A stretch of DNA of 64,000 nt from Opitutia bacterium UBA4506 (GTDB lineage: Bacteria > Verrucomicrobiota > Verrucomicrobiia > Opitutales > Puniceicoccaceae). Below are positions 10,432-19,128 of the stretch, in pieces. Below the pieces are notes generated by a model, which did no database searches, had not been told where the DNA came from, and saw only the letters and a program-made list of their open reading frames with translations. The DNA is taken from contig DGMY01000085.1 in NCBI GenBank assembly GCA_002388665.1, forward strand, positions 22,383 to 86,382, in the 5' to 3' direction. The position numbers were made by a program, and so were the translations under genes. Position 1 is the stretch's first letter. Every line of letters starts with the position of its first letter.

Positions 10432-11403
10432 TCAATTCACTTGCCAGTCGATGCGTCTCACCTTGCCGGTAAGGCTTTGGTCGATCAAAGCGTTCCTGCT
10501 GGCGGCGTCGAGGGAACCTTGATCGCGCAGGTAGTAATAGAGAATTGCCGGAGTGATCACTTTCAGAGCATAGGTAACGTCAGAATCCGGACGACGTAAC
10601 CTTCTTGGCCCTCCGGTCGGGTCGGAAAAACTAAAATGGTTCGCATCGTAGAACCAGAGTAGATGTTTGTCCCCTTCAGGCATGAGGCGGAAGAAATCCC
10701 GATGGCCATCGCCTGCAATGTCTCGGGTACCGGAAATCCCGACGAATGGAATCGACACTTCAGAGAATGCTTCGGAGGTAAAGAACTGGCCGTTCGCGCT
10801 TTGAGGACTGAGGGCGATCGCTAAGTCAATTCTCGGCTCGGAGAGATCCTCCTCGATCCCCACGGGTCGGACTTCAGCGCACACCATGGCCGTGTAGGCA
10901 CCGTAGGAATGACCGATTATGGCAATGCGGGAGAGGTCAATCCGGCCCTCAAAGCGGTCGTCCTCCCGATTCAGAGTCTCGGCGAGGTCGATGGCAAAAC
11001 TCACGTCCAAGGGACGATTCCTCCGCGGAATTGGATCCTTCCCGCACTCCAGCAACGCTTCGCGGTAGCCGAGTCCTTTCTCCCGCATTCGCTGCCGAAC
11101 GTTGTCGGTATTGCTGGTCACATGCTCGAGACAAAGAACCACATACCCTTGTTGGGCGATCTCTTCTGCGAGCGCATAGAGTCCATGACGACTTCCCGCA
11201 CCCCCATGAGAGATGAGGACAAGCGGTTGGGGTGACTCCTCTTCGGGGAGGTGAAAGGTCGCGGGAACATTGCGTTCCCGTGACTCATCCCGGTTCACCG
11301 GTAGGTCAATTACCTTGGACTGCCCCTGCAATGACCCTGGCACCAGTAGGAGTAGATTGCCCCAGAACAGGGCGAAACGGAGAGTTGGAAACCTACGTTG
11401 CAT
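10432..11403 (-). CDS. Secreted alpha/beta hydrolase, dienelactone-hydrolase-like
   Basis: A protein of 323 residues with an N-terminal signal peptide (hydrophobic core [16 protein letters not shown], cleavage near LQGQS). The fold is a serine alpha/beta hydrolase: the oxyanion strand [11 protein letters not shown] near residue 62, the nucleophile elbow [10 protein letters not shown] near 165, an acid in GTRDIAG near 235 and a histidine in DANHFSF near 262. The spread of motifs fits the COG4188-type predicted dienelactone hydrolases that include platelet-activating-factor-acetylhydrolase-like esterases. It would act in the periplasm on an ester or lactone that cannot be named from sequence. 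It stands alone, with wide gaps on both sides. Confidence 0.85.
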   Translation of the reverse strand: MQRRFPTLRFALFWGNLLLLVPGSLQGQSKVIDLPVNRDESRERNVPATFHLPEEESPQPLVLISHGGAGSRHGLYALAEEIAQQGYVVLCLEHVTSNTDNVRQRMREKGLGYREALLECGKDPIPRRNRPLDVSFAIDLAETLNREDDRFEGRIDLSRIAIIGHSYGAYTAMVCAEVRPVGIEEDLSEPRIDLAIALSPQSANGQFFTSEAFSEVSIPFVGISGTRDIAGDGHRDFFRLMPEGDKHLLWFYDANHFSFSDPTGGPRRLRRPDSDVTYALKVITPAILYYYLRDQGSLDAASRNALIDQSLTGKVRRIDWQVN

Positions 11404-11582
11404 GATTGATCAGCCGGGGGGTTTGAGGATTCGAAGGAGCGTTGGGTCAGAGTTTGTTACATTCTACTGTCTTCGGCAATTTTCCTTTTCCGATATCTCG
11501 CGGGCGGGGTGAAACTCGTTCTTGAGGGGATAGGGACCGATTCACCTCGCTGTCTCTCCACTCTCTCGCCCTTTCGGCCCGA

Positions 11583-12581
11583 CTACTTGCTGTGATCGAG
11601 GACAGTCTTCCCTGAGGATTCTCCTTTCAAAAAAGCTTTGAGCGCGGAATCGAGTTCGGTACGTCCGATGTCCTTGGCCGCGGCTTCGGTTTTCGGGCAA
11701 GACCAGTCACCGGCAAATTTCTGCCATACCGCATCCTTCTCGGCCAAAGGGATCTCGACCGAGTCCACCCCCAACAGGTTTACGCCTCGGAGAATAAAGG
11801 GCAAAACGGTAGTCGCGAGGCCAGCGCCGGCCACGAGACCACAGCAGGAGACGGATCCTCCAGGGCGAACCTGTTTCAGGAGCTCGGCGAGCGGATTGCC
11901 ACCAACGGTGTCGACTGCGTGGGCAAAGACAGGCTTGAGCAAGGGTTTCTTGTTCTCGGCGAGGGTATCCCGCCCCACGACCTCCTGTGCACCTAATTCT
12001 TTGAGTTCCTCGATCTGGCTCGCTTTCCCACTGATGGCGACGACTTCAAAACCCAGCTTTGCGAGTAGTTCCACCGCGACACTGCCCACGGCACCCGAGG
12101 CACCGCTTACCGCGACCTTACCCTGCTCGGGGGAGGCCCCCATCGTCAGAAGTTTTTGCACGCTGAGACCGGCGGTAAGGCCGGCCGTGCCGTAGATCAT
12201 GGCGGTGCGGGTTTTCCAGCCCTCTGGCAGAGGAACGCACCAGGCGGAAGGGATGCGGATGTACTCGCCGAAGCCGCCGTCCGTGTTCATGCCCAGATCA
12301 TAACCGGTTACGATGACGGAGCCGCCAACGGCTGGACTACCGGCCCGGGATTCAACCACTTCGCCGGCGGCGTCGATACCGGGCGTATGAGGAAAGGACC
12401 GGGTGACTCCCTTGTTGCCGGAGGCCGAGAGCGCATCCTTATAGTTGAGTGAGGAGTGGCTGACTCGAATCAGCACTTCGCCCTCGGGCAAATCGGCTGT
12501 GTTCAGACTTTGCACAGAGCCAATGTACTGGTCGTCCTGCGCGTTCACACGCCAAGCTTTGTAGGTAATTTTTGTAGTCAT
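11583..12581 (-). CDS. acuI: Acrylyl-CoA reductase / YhdH-YhfP family quinone oxidoreductase
   Basis: A 332-residue medium-chain dehydrogenase/reductase without catalytic zinc ligands. Diagnostic segments are SSLNYKDALSASGNKG near residue 46, the HTPGIDAAGEV motif near 68, the NADPH-binding VSGASGAVGSVAVELLAKLG near 160 and the family-typical LLGVDSVEIP near 270. Members (AcuI, YhdH) reduce acrylyl-CoA to propionyl-CoA with NADPH or act on quinones and other electrophilic enones. An AraC regulator gene fragment ends 33 bases before the start, suggesting that this gene once sat directly behind the AraC gene now found at 19.1-20.1 kb. Substrate assignment is by family only. Confidence 0.9.
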   Translation of the reverse strand: MTTKITYKAWRVNAQDDQYIGSVQSLNTADLPEGEVLIRVSHSSLNYKDALSASGNKGVTRSFPHTPGIDAAGEVVESRAGSPAVGGSVIVTGYDLGMNTDGGFGEYIRIPSAWCVPLPEGWKTRTAMIYGTAGLTAGLSVQKLLTMGASPEQGKVAVSGASGAVGSVAVELLAKLGFEVVAISGKASQIEELKELGAQEVVGRDTLAENKKPLLKPVFAHAVDTVGGNPLAELLKQVRPGGSVSCCGLVAGAGLATTVLPFILRGVNLLGVDSVEIPLAEKDAVWQKFAGDWSCPKTEAAAKDIGRTELDSALKAFLKGESSGKTVLDHSK

Positions 12582-12613
12582 GGGAGGTCTATGGGTTGGA
12601 GTGACATTTGATA

Positions 12614-12716
12614 TTATGGGGTTCGAGATTGTGCGCCGCGGCGGATCGCGCCCGGGGTTTGGCCGGTGAACTGTTTAAAGGCCCGGTTGAAGGAGGCTTC
12701 GGATTCGTAATTCAAT
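12614..12716 (-). pseudogene. 3'-terminal remnant of the AraC regulator gene
   Basis: This minus-strand fragment encodes LNYESEASFNRAFKQFTG and the following QTPGAIRR, identical to the end of the AraC protein at 19129-20103, then its own tail GAQSRTP and a stop. It has no start or upstream coding part. The fragment is in frame such that joining it to the AraC gene at the shared repeat would give a complete regulator ending 33 bases before acuI. It is best read as the original 3' end of the gene, displaced by the segment between the repeats. Confidence 0.8.
12639..12716. repeat. Distal copy of a 78-bp perfect direct repeat
   Basis: These 78 bases are identical to 19160-19237, offset by 6521 bases and in the same orientation. 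The match begins and ends sharply (mismatches at both flanks). The repeat is the coding sequence for the C-terminal helix-turn-helix end of the AraC regulator. Its length is far beyond a transposon target duplication and resembles an att-type repeat at a gene 3' end. Confidence 0.95.
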
Positions 12717-12806
12717 GCTCCCACGGCACAGCGATACTCCCAAAAGTAGCGGGGCTCTTTGGTCCCCGTCGCCCTGCCTCTCCAACCGTCCATCAGTCCC
12801 CTGCCT

Positions 12807-15800
12807 TTAAGGTTGCTTGAAATCATCTCCGTCAGCCACGATCTCTCCTCGACGCAATAACTCCGCGATCGCCAGTTCGGCGACCTGAATGATCTTTCCC
12901 CCACGGCCGAAACCGAATTGGGACGCTATTTGGGCCGGAAAATCGTTTTTCGGGTAAGTAATGAACCCTTCCAATACGGCCAGTGCCGCATTGCAAAGTT
13001 CTTTGCGCGGGATATCTCCAAATTTCCGGACATCACGATCCGCCACCCGGTAGAATCGGTAACTCTCCGAGTCCAGAGAGTCTGGCCAAAAGGTCACATC
13101 ACCCGCGGACGAATCCTTTCGTCCGGTGTTTGGCAGGTTTTTTTCGACGATCTCGGATATCTTTGAGGCGACCCGGTTAAAACCCCACTCCTGAGCGACT
13201 CGACGCATCAACAAATCACCCGTGATCGGCCCTTCCGTTTTGATGATTCTCTCGATCTGAGACCGTATCCCTGCTCCCGCCTGGGGTTCATAGAAAAGCT
13301 CCTGTGGCCCCTGAGGCACTTTCTTGATCTCTGGATATTCCAATCTGCGTTCATCAATGGACGTCGTTTTTTGTGGCTGTACATCGTACGCGTATTGGAC
13401 CTCGGGTTCCTCTTCACAGCGTGGACTTGCGGGAGCCGGTTCACTTCGCGTCTCAACCGGTGCCTCGATTGCGGCTTTTACCTCGGCGAGCAAATCTTCC
13501 TGGGCAATCTCGCCATTACGCCACCAATCCGTGGACCAGATACGGTAGATCCGCCAACCGAGGCCTTCCAGCACGGCTTGGCGCAAACGGTCGCGATCAC
13601 GGGCAGTCGCAGCCCGGTGATACGTTGCGCCGTCGCACTCGATCCCCAGCAGGTATTGTCCCGGTGCCTCGGGCCTCACCACCGCAAGGTCGATCCGATA
13701 ACTCGAACAGCCGATCTGGGTATGCACCGTGTACCCTTGACTCCGGAGGAACTCGGCGACCTCTTGCTCAAAGATCGAATCGTACTCATGGCTCTGGGCT
13801 GATTCGATGTTCGCAGCGATCGCAGCAGGACCGCGCTCCGCATACTCTAGATAAGCTTTTAGATGAGCCGCGCCGATAGCTCTGGTGCGGGAAAGATCGA
13901 TCTGCTCACTACGCAAAGTCGAATAGATGACCACCTCATGCTTGGCACGAGTCACCGCAACATTGAGCCGACGCTCCCCTCCCTGCCGATTCAATGGCCC
14001 AAAATTCATCGACAGCTTACCCGCCTGATCGGGGCCGTAACAAATCGAGAAGAGGATCAAATCACGCTCATCGCCCTGAACGTTCTCGAGGTTTTTCACG
14101 AAAACCGGCTCGTCCAGATCGTCCCCGAAGAAGGCTTCGATCTCGGGCATCTCACTCCTCGCGGCATCCAGAAGGTCAAGGATGAGACCCTGCTGGGCTT
14201 GGCTAAAAGTGACGATCCCTATCGACATCCCGGACAACTCAGGATCGGTGAGCCGTCGAACCACCTCGCCGACAATGGCTTCCGCCTCAGCCTGATTCGT
14301 GCGCGACTTTCCTTTATCGTAAAACCCTTTCGGTACGGGGACCAGACTGACACCGACGTTCTCCGAGTGGGGAGAAGGAAAGGTGTGGAGCTCGTTCGCG
14401 TAATAGTGATAATTCGAGAATGCGATCAGGCCTTCTTTGCGGCTTCGATAGTGCCAGTTCAGGCTGTAAGTCTTGAGCCCCGAGCCCAAGCATTCATCGA
14501 GAATGCTTTCCAAATCCTCTGTCTGGCTGTCGTCATAAAAACCGTCGTCACTATCGCCCCGGTTGAAGAAATTCGTCGGAGGCAACTGCTTGGGGTCGCC
14601 GACAACGATCACCTGTTTTCCCCTGGCGATGGCACCAATTGCGTCCCATACCGGAATCTGAGAGGCCTCGTCGAAAACGACCAAGTCGAACTCCGCCTGT
14701 TCCGCATCGAGATACTGCGCAACAGAGAGAGGGCTCATCAAAAAACAGGGTTTCAGGAACGGGGCGATCCCCGGAATTTCCGCCAGCAACTTCCGCACAG
14801 GCTTATGCCGTCGGCGTTTTACCATCTCACGCTGGATCAACCCCAGCTCCGTGTTGCGTGGGCATGCCTCACTTCTCGCCCTGGGCAATCGCGACGCCAA
14901 TCGGGCCGCGACGATTTGCCCGGTCAGCTCGGTGTACTTTTCGTCAAAATCACGAAACGCTTCGATTCTCTTCTGATGCTCGTCCCCATAGAAATCACGC
15001 AACAACGGGTTGATCGTCAACAACCGCTTGAGGAAGGAATTTCGATAGGCAAAATCGAAGCAGGTACGCAAATTCTCCAGCTGGAGCTCGCCCGTCTCCA
15101 GTGCCTCCAACAGTCGGGAAAGCCCAACCCTCTGCCCTTGCTGAAAGGAACTTTGCCAGCGGCACCAGTTGGCCAGATATCCCCTTTGCTCGTTGAATCC
15201 GTTCGCCAACCGCTGCCAATGGTCCAGCAGCTGGGAGACCGTCTCCGGTACATGCAGTGACAACTTTTCCTGAAGCTTGGTACTGCAAACGTTGAACGCT
15301 TTCCAAGCCACCCCATATTCGGCAAAAAGCTTTTCGAAACTGCCACCTTCTTGCAGAAACTCCGATCCGGCACTGACAAGATCCCCTACCTTACTCCGCA
15401 GTTGAATCAAAAGATCCACCGAATCACCCGCCATGTATTGGATGCTCGTCTGAAGCCCCTCCCCGTACTCGAGAAGACCTTCCAAATAATCCCAATCCGC
15501 GTGACCATCTTCCCACTCCGAGCCGAAGTGGACACTGGCCTCCGATTTCGCGGCGTCGAGAACGCCTTGCTCGGTTTTCCATCGTCGTACCGCCTCAAAG
15601 AACCCACCGGCTTCGGCACTCTTCCATTTTGGCGAACCCGGTTTGACCGCCTTTCGCACCGGCTTGAGGAGGAACCAGAGCTTAAGCGACTGGAAGAGTC
15701 CCCCCTTCGCAACGACCCCTTGGTAAGCCCCTTCAAGAGTCTCGGTGTCCATCTGCCGAAGAACCTCGATGTCGAACGCTTCCAGTCGCGAAAGCGCCTC

Positions 15801-18755
15801 ATCCCTCGACCGCCCCGCTCGAATCCACTCCGTCGCTTCCACCTGAAACGAGTTTCTCCAATTCGACTCGGTCACAAATTTTGCCGGAAGCGCGGGAGCC
15901 CCCCGCAGCGAGGATGTTAAGTTCGCAGCACCGAGCAGGACGGTTTGACTGGCATGGTCAGGGTCCAGCCCAAACTTGGAAGCCACATCGGTCCAAACCT
16001 TTTGGAGTTCTCCTACCTTGGCCAGTGTTTCATTCGTGAGATCAAAAACCTCATCCTCCCACTCCGGCGTCCAATCCGAAGCTTTCACCGCTCCAAAGGC
16101 ATGCTTCGCCTCGACGGGTAGGCGCCTCTCACTCCCTCTGAGGATGAGCTGATCACAGATGCCCTGAAGCGATTCAAAGTCCTCTCTCGAATGCTCTTCC
16201 AGTTTATCGATCTCCAAATGTTCGACAGTGCTCAGCACCTCACTCTCTGCCTCATGTGCAACCAGCCACGACAAACACTGGTAGGCGCTGAACCTGTTCG
16301 GATAAACTCGATGCAAGGCTCCGACGTAATCGTTCAGCTCTTTGCGCAACTTGTTTAACCGATCCGCCAAAATACTCCACTCGTCAGTCGTTTGCCCTTC
16401 CACATAGTTGATCGCCTCGCCGAACTGCCGCAGCACCTCGGCCTTACCCGACTTATTCGAATGAAGTTCCAGACAGAAAGGACCAAGGCCGATTTGACTG
16501 AGGCGATGGTGAACCACCTCCAGTGCCGCCCGTTTCTCCGCCACAAACAGAACTCGTTTTCCTTCCGCCACGCAGTGGGCTATGATGTTGGTAATCGTCT
16601 GCGACTTCCCCGTCCCCGGCGGCCCGTTCATCACGAAATTCTTACCCTTCGCGGCCGCCAGTGTGGCCGCCAGTTGGGATGAATCGAAACTCATCGGGCA
16701 AAAAATCTCGTCATAGCCCAAAGCTTCGTCGAGCTCGTGCGGAGCCCAGTCGTCTATCTCGTCGAGGAACGACTCTCCCGGCCGGTTCATCAAATGCCCG
16801 ACCACTGGATTTTTCCCAAGAACCTCCGCCCGGTCCTGCAGGTCTTTCCACAGCAGGAACTTGCTAAACGAAAACTGGGCGAGCCATACCTCCCGGCGCA
16901 CTTCCCATCCGGCAAGGTCGCGAACCGCCTGCTGGAATAACCGAAACACCCGATCGACATCCACTCCCGACTCATCCTCCGGCAGTGGGTTCACCCCAGG
17001 AACCTCGAGGTGGTAATCTCTCTTCAATAACTCCAGCAATGTCACATTGACCAACGTATCCTCGTCGTAGCGCTGGAGACTGAAGCCCGACTGAACCGAT
17101 TTGCGGTGAAGTTGGACCGGGACTAAAAGAAGGGGAGCGCGATAGCTTCGCTCATCATCCTTGTCCTGCTTCCATTCAAGAAAACCCAATGCAAGAAAGA
17201 GGGTATTGGCACCGCTTTCCTCATTCTCCAACCGCACCTTCCGGTACAGCTCGAGAAGACGGCGATTGAGCTCTTTCTCGGTCAGCGAACTCCGGAGTCT
17301 CTTCGCCTGCAGCTCCCGCATCAAGTGCTCAACCAGCGGGTCCTCTTGGGTTTGCTGCGAGAGGAGGCTTAGGCTCCTGGGATCCGTCCCCGTGATGATT
17401 TGGGTTTGCTCTAAGACCTGAAAAGTCTGTTCGGCGGCCAGCTCGTCCTCGATCTGTTCTGGCTTTGGGCACAGGAGCGGGATGGTTTGCTTGGACTCTT
17501 TGAAGTTGAGCAAGCGATTTCTCAAAGTCAGATCCAGGAGCTGTTGCTTCCAGTTATCCACCCGCCCCTCGGGAGTTTGGGGCAGATTGTCGACCGAAAG
17601 TTCTTCCCGAAACTCCACCTCATTCGCCCGCGACCGCCCCGTAGCGATCTCCACTTTTCGTACCTCTTGGGCCTTTTGGACATCCACCCCACCGTCATTT
17701 CGTTCCAAAGGAAGAGGGCGAATCCGGGAACTGCGGCAGCGGTAAATATCAATCGCTGCCTCGAAAACATCGTCCAACATCAAGTGCGGTTGAGCAGCCA
17801 TCACCGCTTGGTTAAAATCCGCAGCCTTGCCCTCACAAATCAACGTACTTTCGAAGACGATCAGGTCCTCCAAATCCCTCCGTTTGCGAATGCTCTGCAA
17901 GTCATCCATCGCCGGATCGCTAAAGCTCTCCCCCACCAACCAACATCCGACGTAAGCGTGTCCACGGTGCATCAGGATCAAAGGATGGAGACCGGATTGC
18001 TCGATGATGCTCGCAAAAAGAAGTGCCAGATCCAGGCAAGTCCCCAGTCTTGATTTTAAAATCTGGGTGCCGAACCGAATCCGCTGCCCCGTCGTCTCGA
18101 AACTCGCCGCCGGATTGCTGTAATTGATTCCCTGTTCCCGCAGCGCATCGTAAATCGCATCCAAGATTTCATAAACCCGCTTCTTTGACTTTGCCTGATA
18201 CCCATCCAACGCACTCGAAGAAGTACGCTTCCCCAGAATCTGTGCGGCGTTACTGAGGATTTGCTCAACAACCGCCAGATTGGGGGTCACAAACGCAGCG
18301 AGAATCTCGGGCAACGACCGCATCCCGGTCCACTCATCGTAAGCATAAACTTCGACCGGAAAGGACTCCCGAGACAACGACTGAAGCTCCCGTTCCGCAT
18401 CTCCCTCACAAGGTGGCTGTTCACTTCCCAACACCTCGATCTGGATCTCGCTCCTAACCCTCTCCGACAACTTCGCGAAATACTCGAGATCCAACTTCAG
18501 TGGGACATCGTTCAAAGCATAGGAAGCACCCGCAGGAATATGGCTAATCACCAACCGATAAGTCTCCGCCCATTCCGGAACGGTCTTGATCAAACATTCG
18601 ACATCATGCCAATCCTCCTCCGATGTATTCACTATATCAATACGGCGTAAGACTGGAATGGAGTTCTGCTGAAACGCAAAGTTGATTCGCTCCGAATACT
18701 CAAGGCGGACCACACAACAATTGGATTGGGAGGGGGATTCAGAGTCACACATCAC
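12807..18755 (-). CDS. Giant DUF4011 helicase with Vsr-like nuclease and DUF3320 (Hhe-like anti-phage protein)
   Basis: A 1982-residue protein. In order: a beta-rich N-terminus; a transglutaminase-like region with GTCLDLALLF (Cys near 239) and GHAYVGCWL (His near 267); DUF4011 starting near 398 (WKQQLLDLTLRNRLLNF); an SF1 helicase with Walker A NGPPGTGKSQT near 710, Walker B VVFDEASQI near 1360, GDPKQLPP near 1385, VQGDERD near 1560 and NVAVTRAKHE near 1600; a Vsr/MTES_1575-type endonuclease near 1670-1740 (RIDLAVV, GIECDG, TYH); and a DUF3320 module near 1830. Proteins joining DUF4011, helicase and Vsr-like nuclease include the experimentally identified single-gene phage defence protein Hhe. 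It probably binds and cuts foreign nucleic acid in an ATP-dependent way. It stands alone between 78-bp direct repeats. The domain calls are strong; the defence role is inferred. Confidence 0.9.
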   Translation of the reverse strand: MMCDSESPSQSNCCVVRLEYSERINFAFQQNSIPVLRRIDIVNTSEEDWHDVECLIKTVPEWAETYRLVISHIPAGASYALNDVPLKLDLEYFAKLSERVRSEIQIEVLGSEQPPCEGDAERELQSLSRESFPVEVYAYDEWTGMRSLPEILAAFVTPNLAVVEQILSNAAQILGKRTSSSALDGYQAKSKKRVYEILDAIYDALREQGINYSNPAASFETTGQRIRFGTQILKSRLGTCLDLALLFASIIEQSGLHPLILMHRGHAYVGCWLVGESFSDPAMDDLQSIRKRRDLEDLIVFESTLICEGKAADFNQAVMAAQPHLMLDDVFEAAIDIYRCRSSRIRPLPLERNDGGVDVQKAQEVRKVEIATGRSRANEVEFREELSVDNLPQTPEGRVDNWKQQLLDLTLRNRLLNFKESKQTIPLLCPKPEQIEDELAAEQTFQVLEQTQIITGTDPRSLSLLSQQTQEDPLVEHLMRELQAKRLRSSLTEKELNRRLLELYRKVRLENEESGANTLFLALGFLEWKQDKDDERSYRAPLLLVPVQLHRKSVQSGFSLQRYDEDTLVNVTLLELLKRDYHLEVPGVNPLPEDESGVDVDRVFRLFQQAVRDLAGWEVRREVWLAQFSFSKFLLWKDLQDRAEVLGKNPVVGHLMNRPGESFLDEIDDWAPHELDEALGYDEIFCPMSFDSSQLAATLAAAKGKNFVMNGPPGTGKSQTITNIIAHCVAEGKRVLFVAEKRAALEVVHHRLSQIGLGPFCLELHSNKSGKAEVLRQFGEAINYVEGQTTDEWSILADRLNKLRKELNDYVGALHRVYPNRFSAYQCLSWLVAHEAESEVLSTVEHLEIDKLEEHSREDFESLQGICDQLILRGSERRLPVEAKHAFGAVKASDWTPEWEDEVFDLTNETLAKVGELQKVWTDVASKFGLDPDHASQTVLLGAANLTSSLRGAPALPAKFVTESNWRNSFQVEATEWIRAGRSRDEALSRLEAFDIEVLRQMDTETLEGAYQGVVAKGGLFQSLKLWFLLKPVRKAVKPGSPKWKSAEAGGFFEAVRRWKTEQGVLDAAKSEASVHFGSEWEDGHADWDYLEGLLEYGEGLQTSIQYMAGDSVDLLIQLRSKVGDLVSAGSEFLQEGGSFEKLFAEYGVAWKAFNVCSTKLQEKLSLHVPETVSQLLDHWQRLANGFNEQRGYLANWCRWQSSFQQGQRVGLSRLLEALETGELQLENLRTCFDFAYRNSFLKRLLTINPLLRDFYGDEHQKRIEAFRDFDEKYTELTGQIVAARLASRLPRARSEACPRNTELGLIQREMVKRRRHKPVRKLLAEIPGIAPFLKPCFLMSPLSVAQYLDAEQAEFDLVVFDEASQIPVWDAIGAIARGKQVIVVGDPKQLPPTNFFNRGDSDDGFYDDSQTEDLESILDECLGSGLKTYSLNWHYRSRKEGLIAFSNYHYYANELHTFPSPHSENVGVSLVPVPKGFYDKGKSRTNQAEAEAIVGEVVRRLTDPELSGMSIGIVTFSQAQQGLILDLLDAARSEMPEIEAFFGDDLDEPVFVKNLENVQGDERDLILFSICYGPDQAGKLSMNFGPLNRQGGERRLNVAVTRAKHEVVIYSTLRSEQIDLSRTRAIGAAHLKAYLEYAERGPAAIAANIESAQSHEYDSIFEQEVAEFLRSQGYTVHTQIGCSSYRIDLAVVRPEAPGQYLLGIECDGATYHRAATARDRDRLRQAVLEGLGWRIYRIWSTDWWRNGEIAQEDLLAEVKAAIEAPVETRSEPAPASPRCEEEPEVQYAYDVQPQKTTSIDERRLEYPEIKKVPQGPQELFYEPQAGAGIRSQIERIIKTEGPITGDLLMRRVAQEWGFNRVASKISEIVEKNLPNTGRKDSSAGDVTFWPDSLDSESYRFYRVADRDVRKFGDIPRKELCNAALAVLEGFITYPKNDFPAQIASQFGFGRGGKIIQVAELAIAELLRRGEIVADGDDFKQP

Positions 18756-19128
18756 TAGGTCTTTTCATAGAAGCTTTACATCGGACTTCGAAGCTAAACC
18801 GGAGCCATAACCTGTGTAAATCTCCAAATCCCGAACAAGACTCGCTAGATTGTCCAACGCCCCGATTCTACCCCAAGCCTCTACCACCCACACACAGTAG
18901 CCTTTTCCTTCATTTTTAAGTGTTCAGTGTTGTATATTCTCCCTCCTCCAACCGCGCCGATCCCACATAGAATAAACCACTTCTCGCCCCGGTCCGCTAG
19001 CAACACTCCACAGACCTCCCCCAAAACCTGGGTCGCACAGCGAAAGCAGATCGATTCCGCCAATCCAGCGCGAAAGATTCAAATCTTTTCAACCAGCCTC
19101 CTCAGGCCATCCCGTCTCTCCGACGGAC
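18756..19128. other. Gene-free stretch upstream of the helicase gene
   Basis: This 373-base stretch lies between the start of the helicase gene and the end of the AraC gene, both on the minus strand. It must contain the helicase promoter, but no convincing -35/-10 pair stood out. Short frames on either strand have no ribosome binding site or family resemblance. No tRNA, hairpin array or repeat was seen. It belongs to the segment between the direct repeats. Confidence 0.4.

Noticed and set aside
12717..12904. Longer minus-strand frame running from the helicase 3' end into the AraC remnant
   Set aside because: It crosses the helicase coding region in another frame and has no start of its own; only the AraC-derived end is meaningful.
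13863..15260. 465-codon plus-strand frame inside the helicase gene
   Set aside because: Antisense to well-conserved helicase motifs, so it is a shadow frame.
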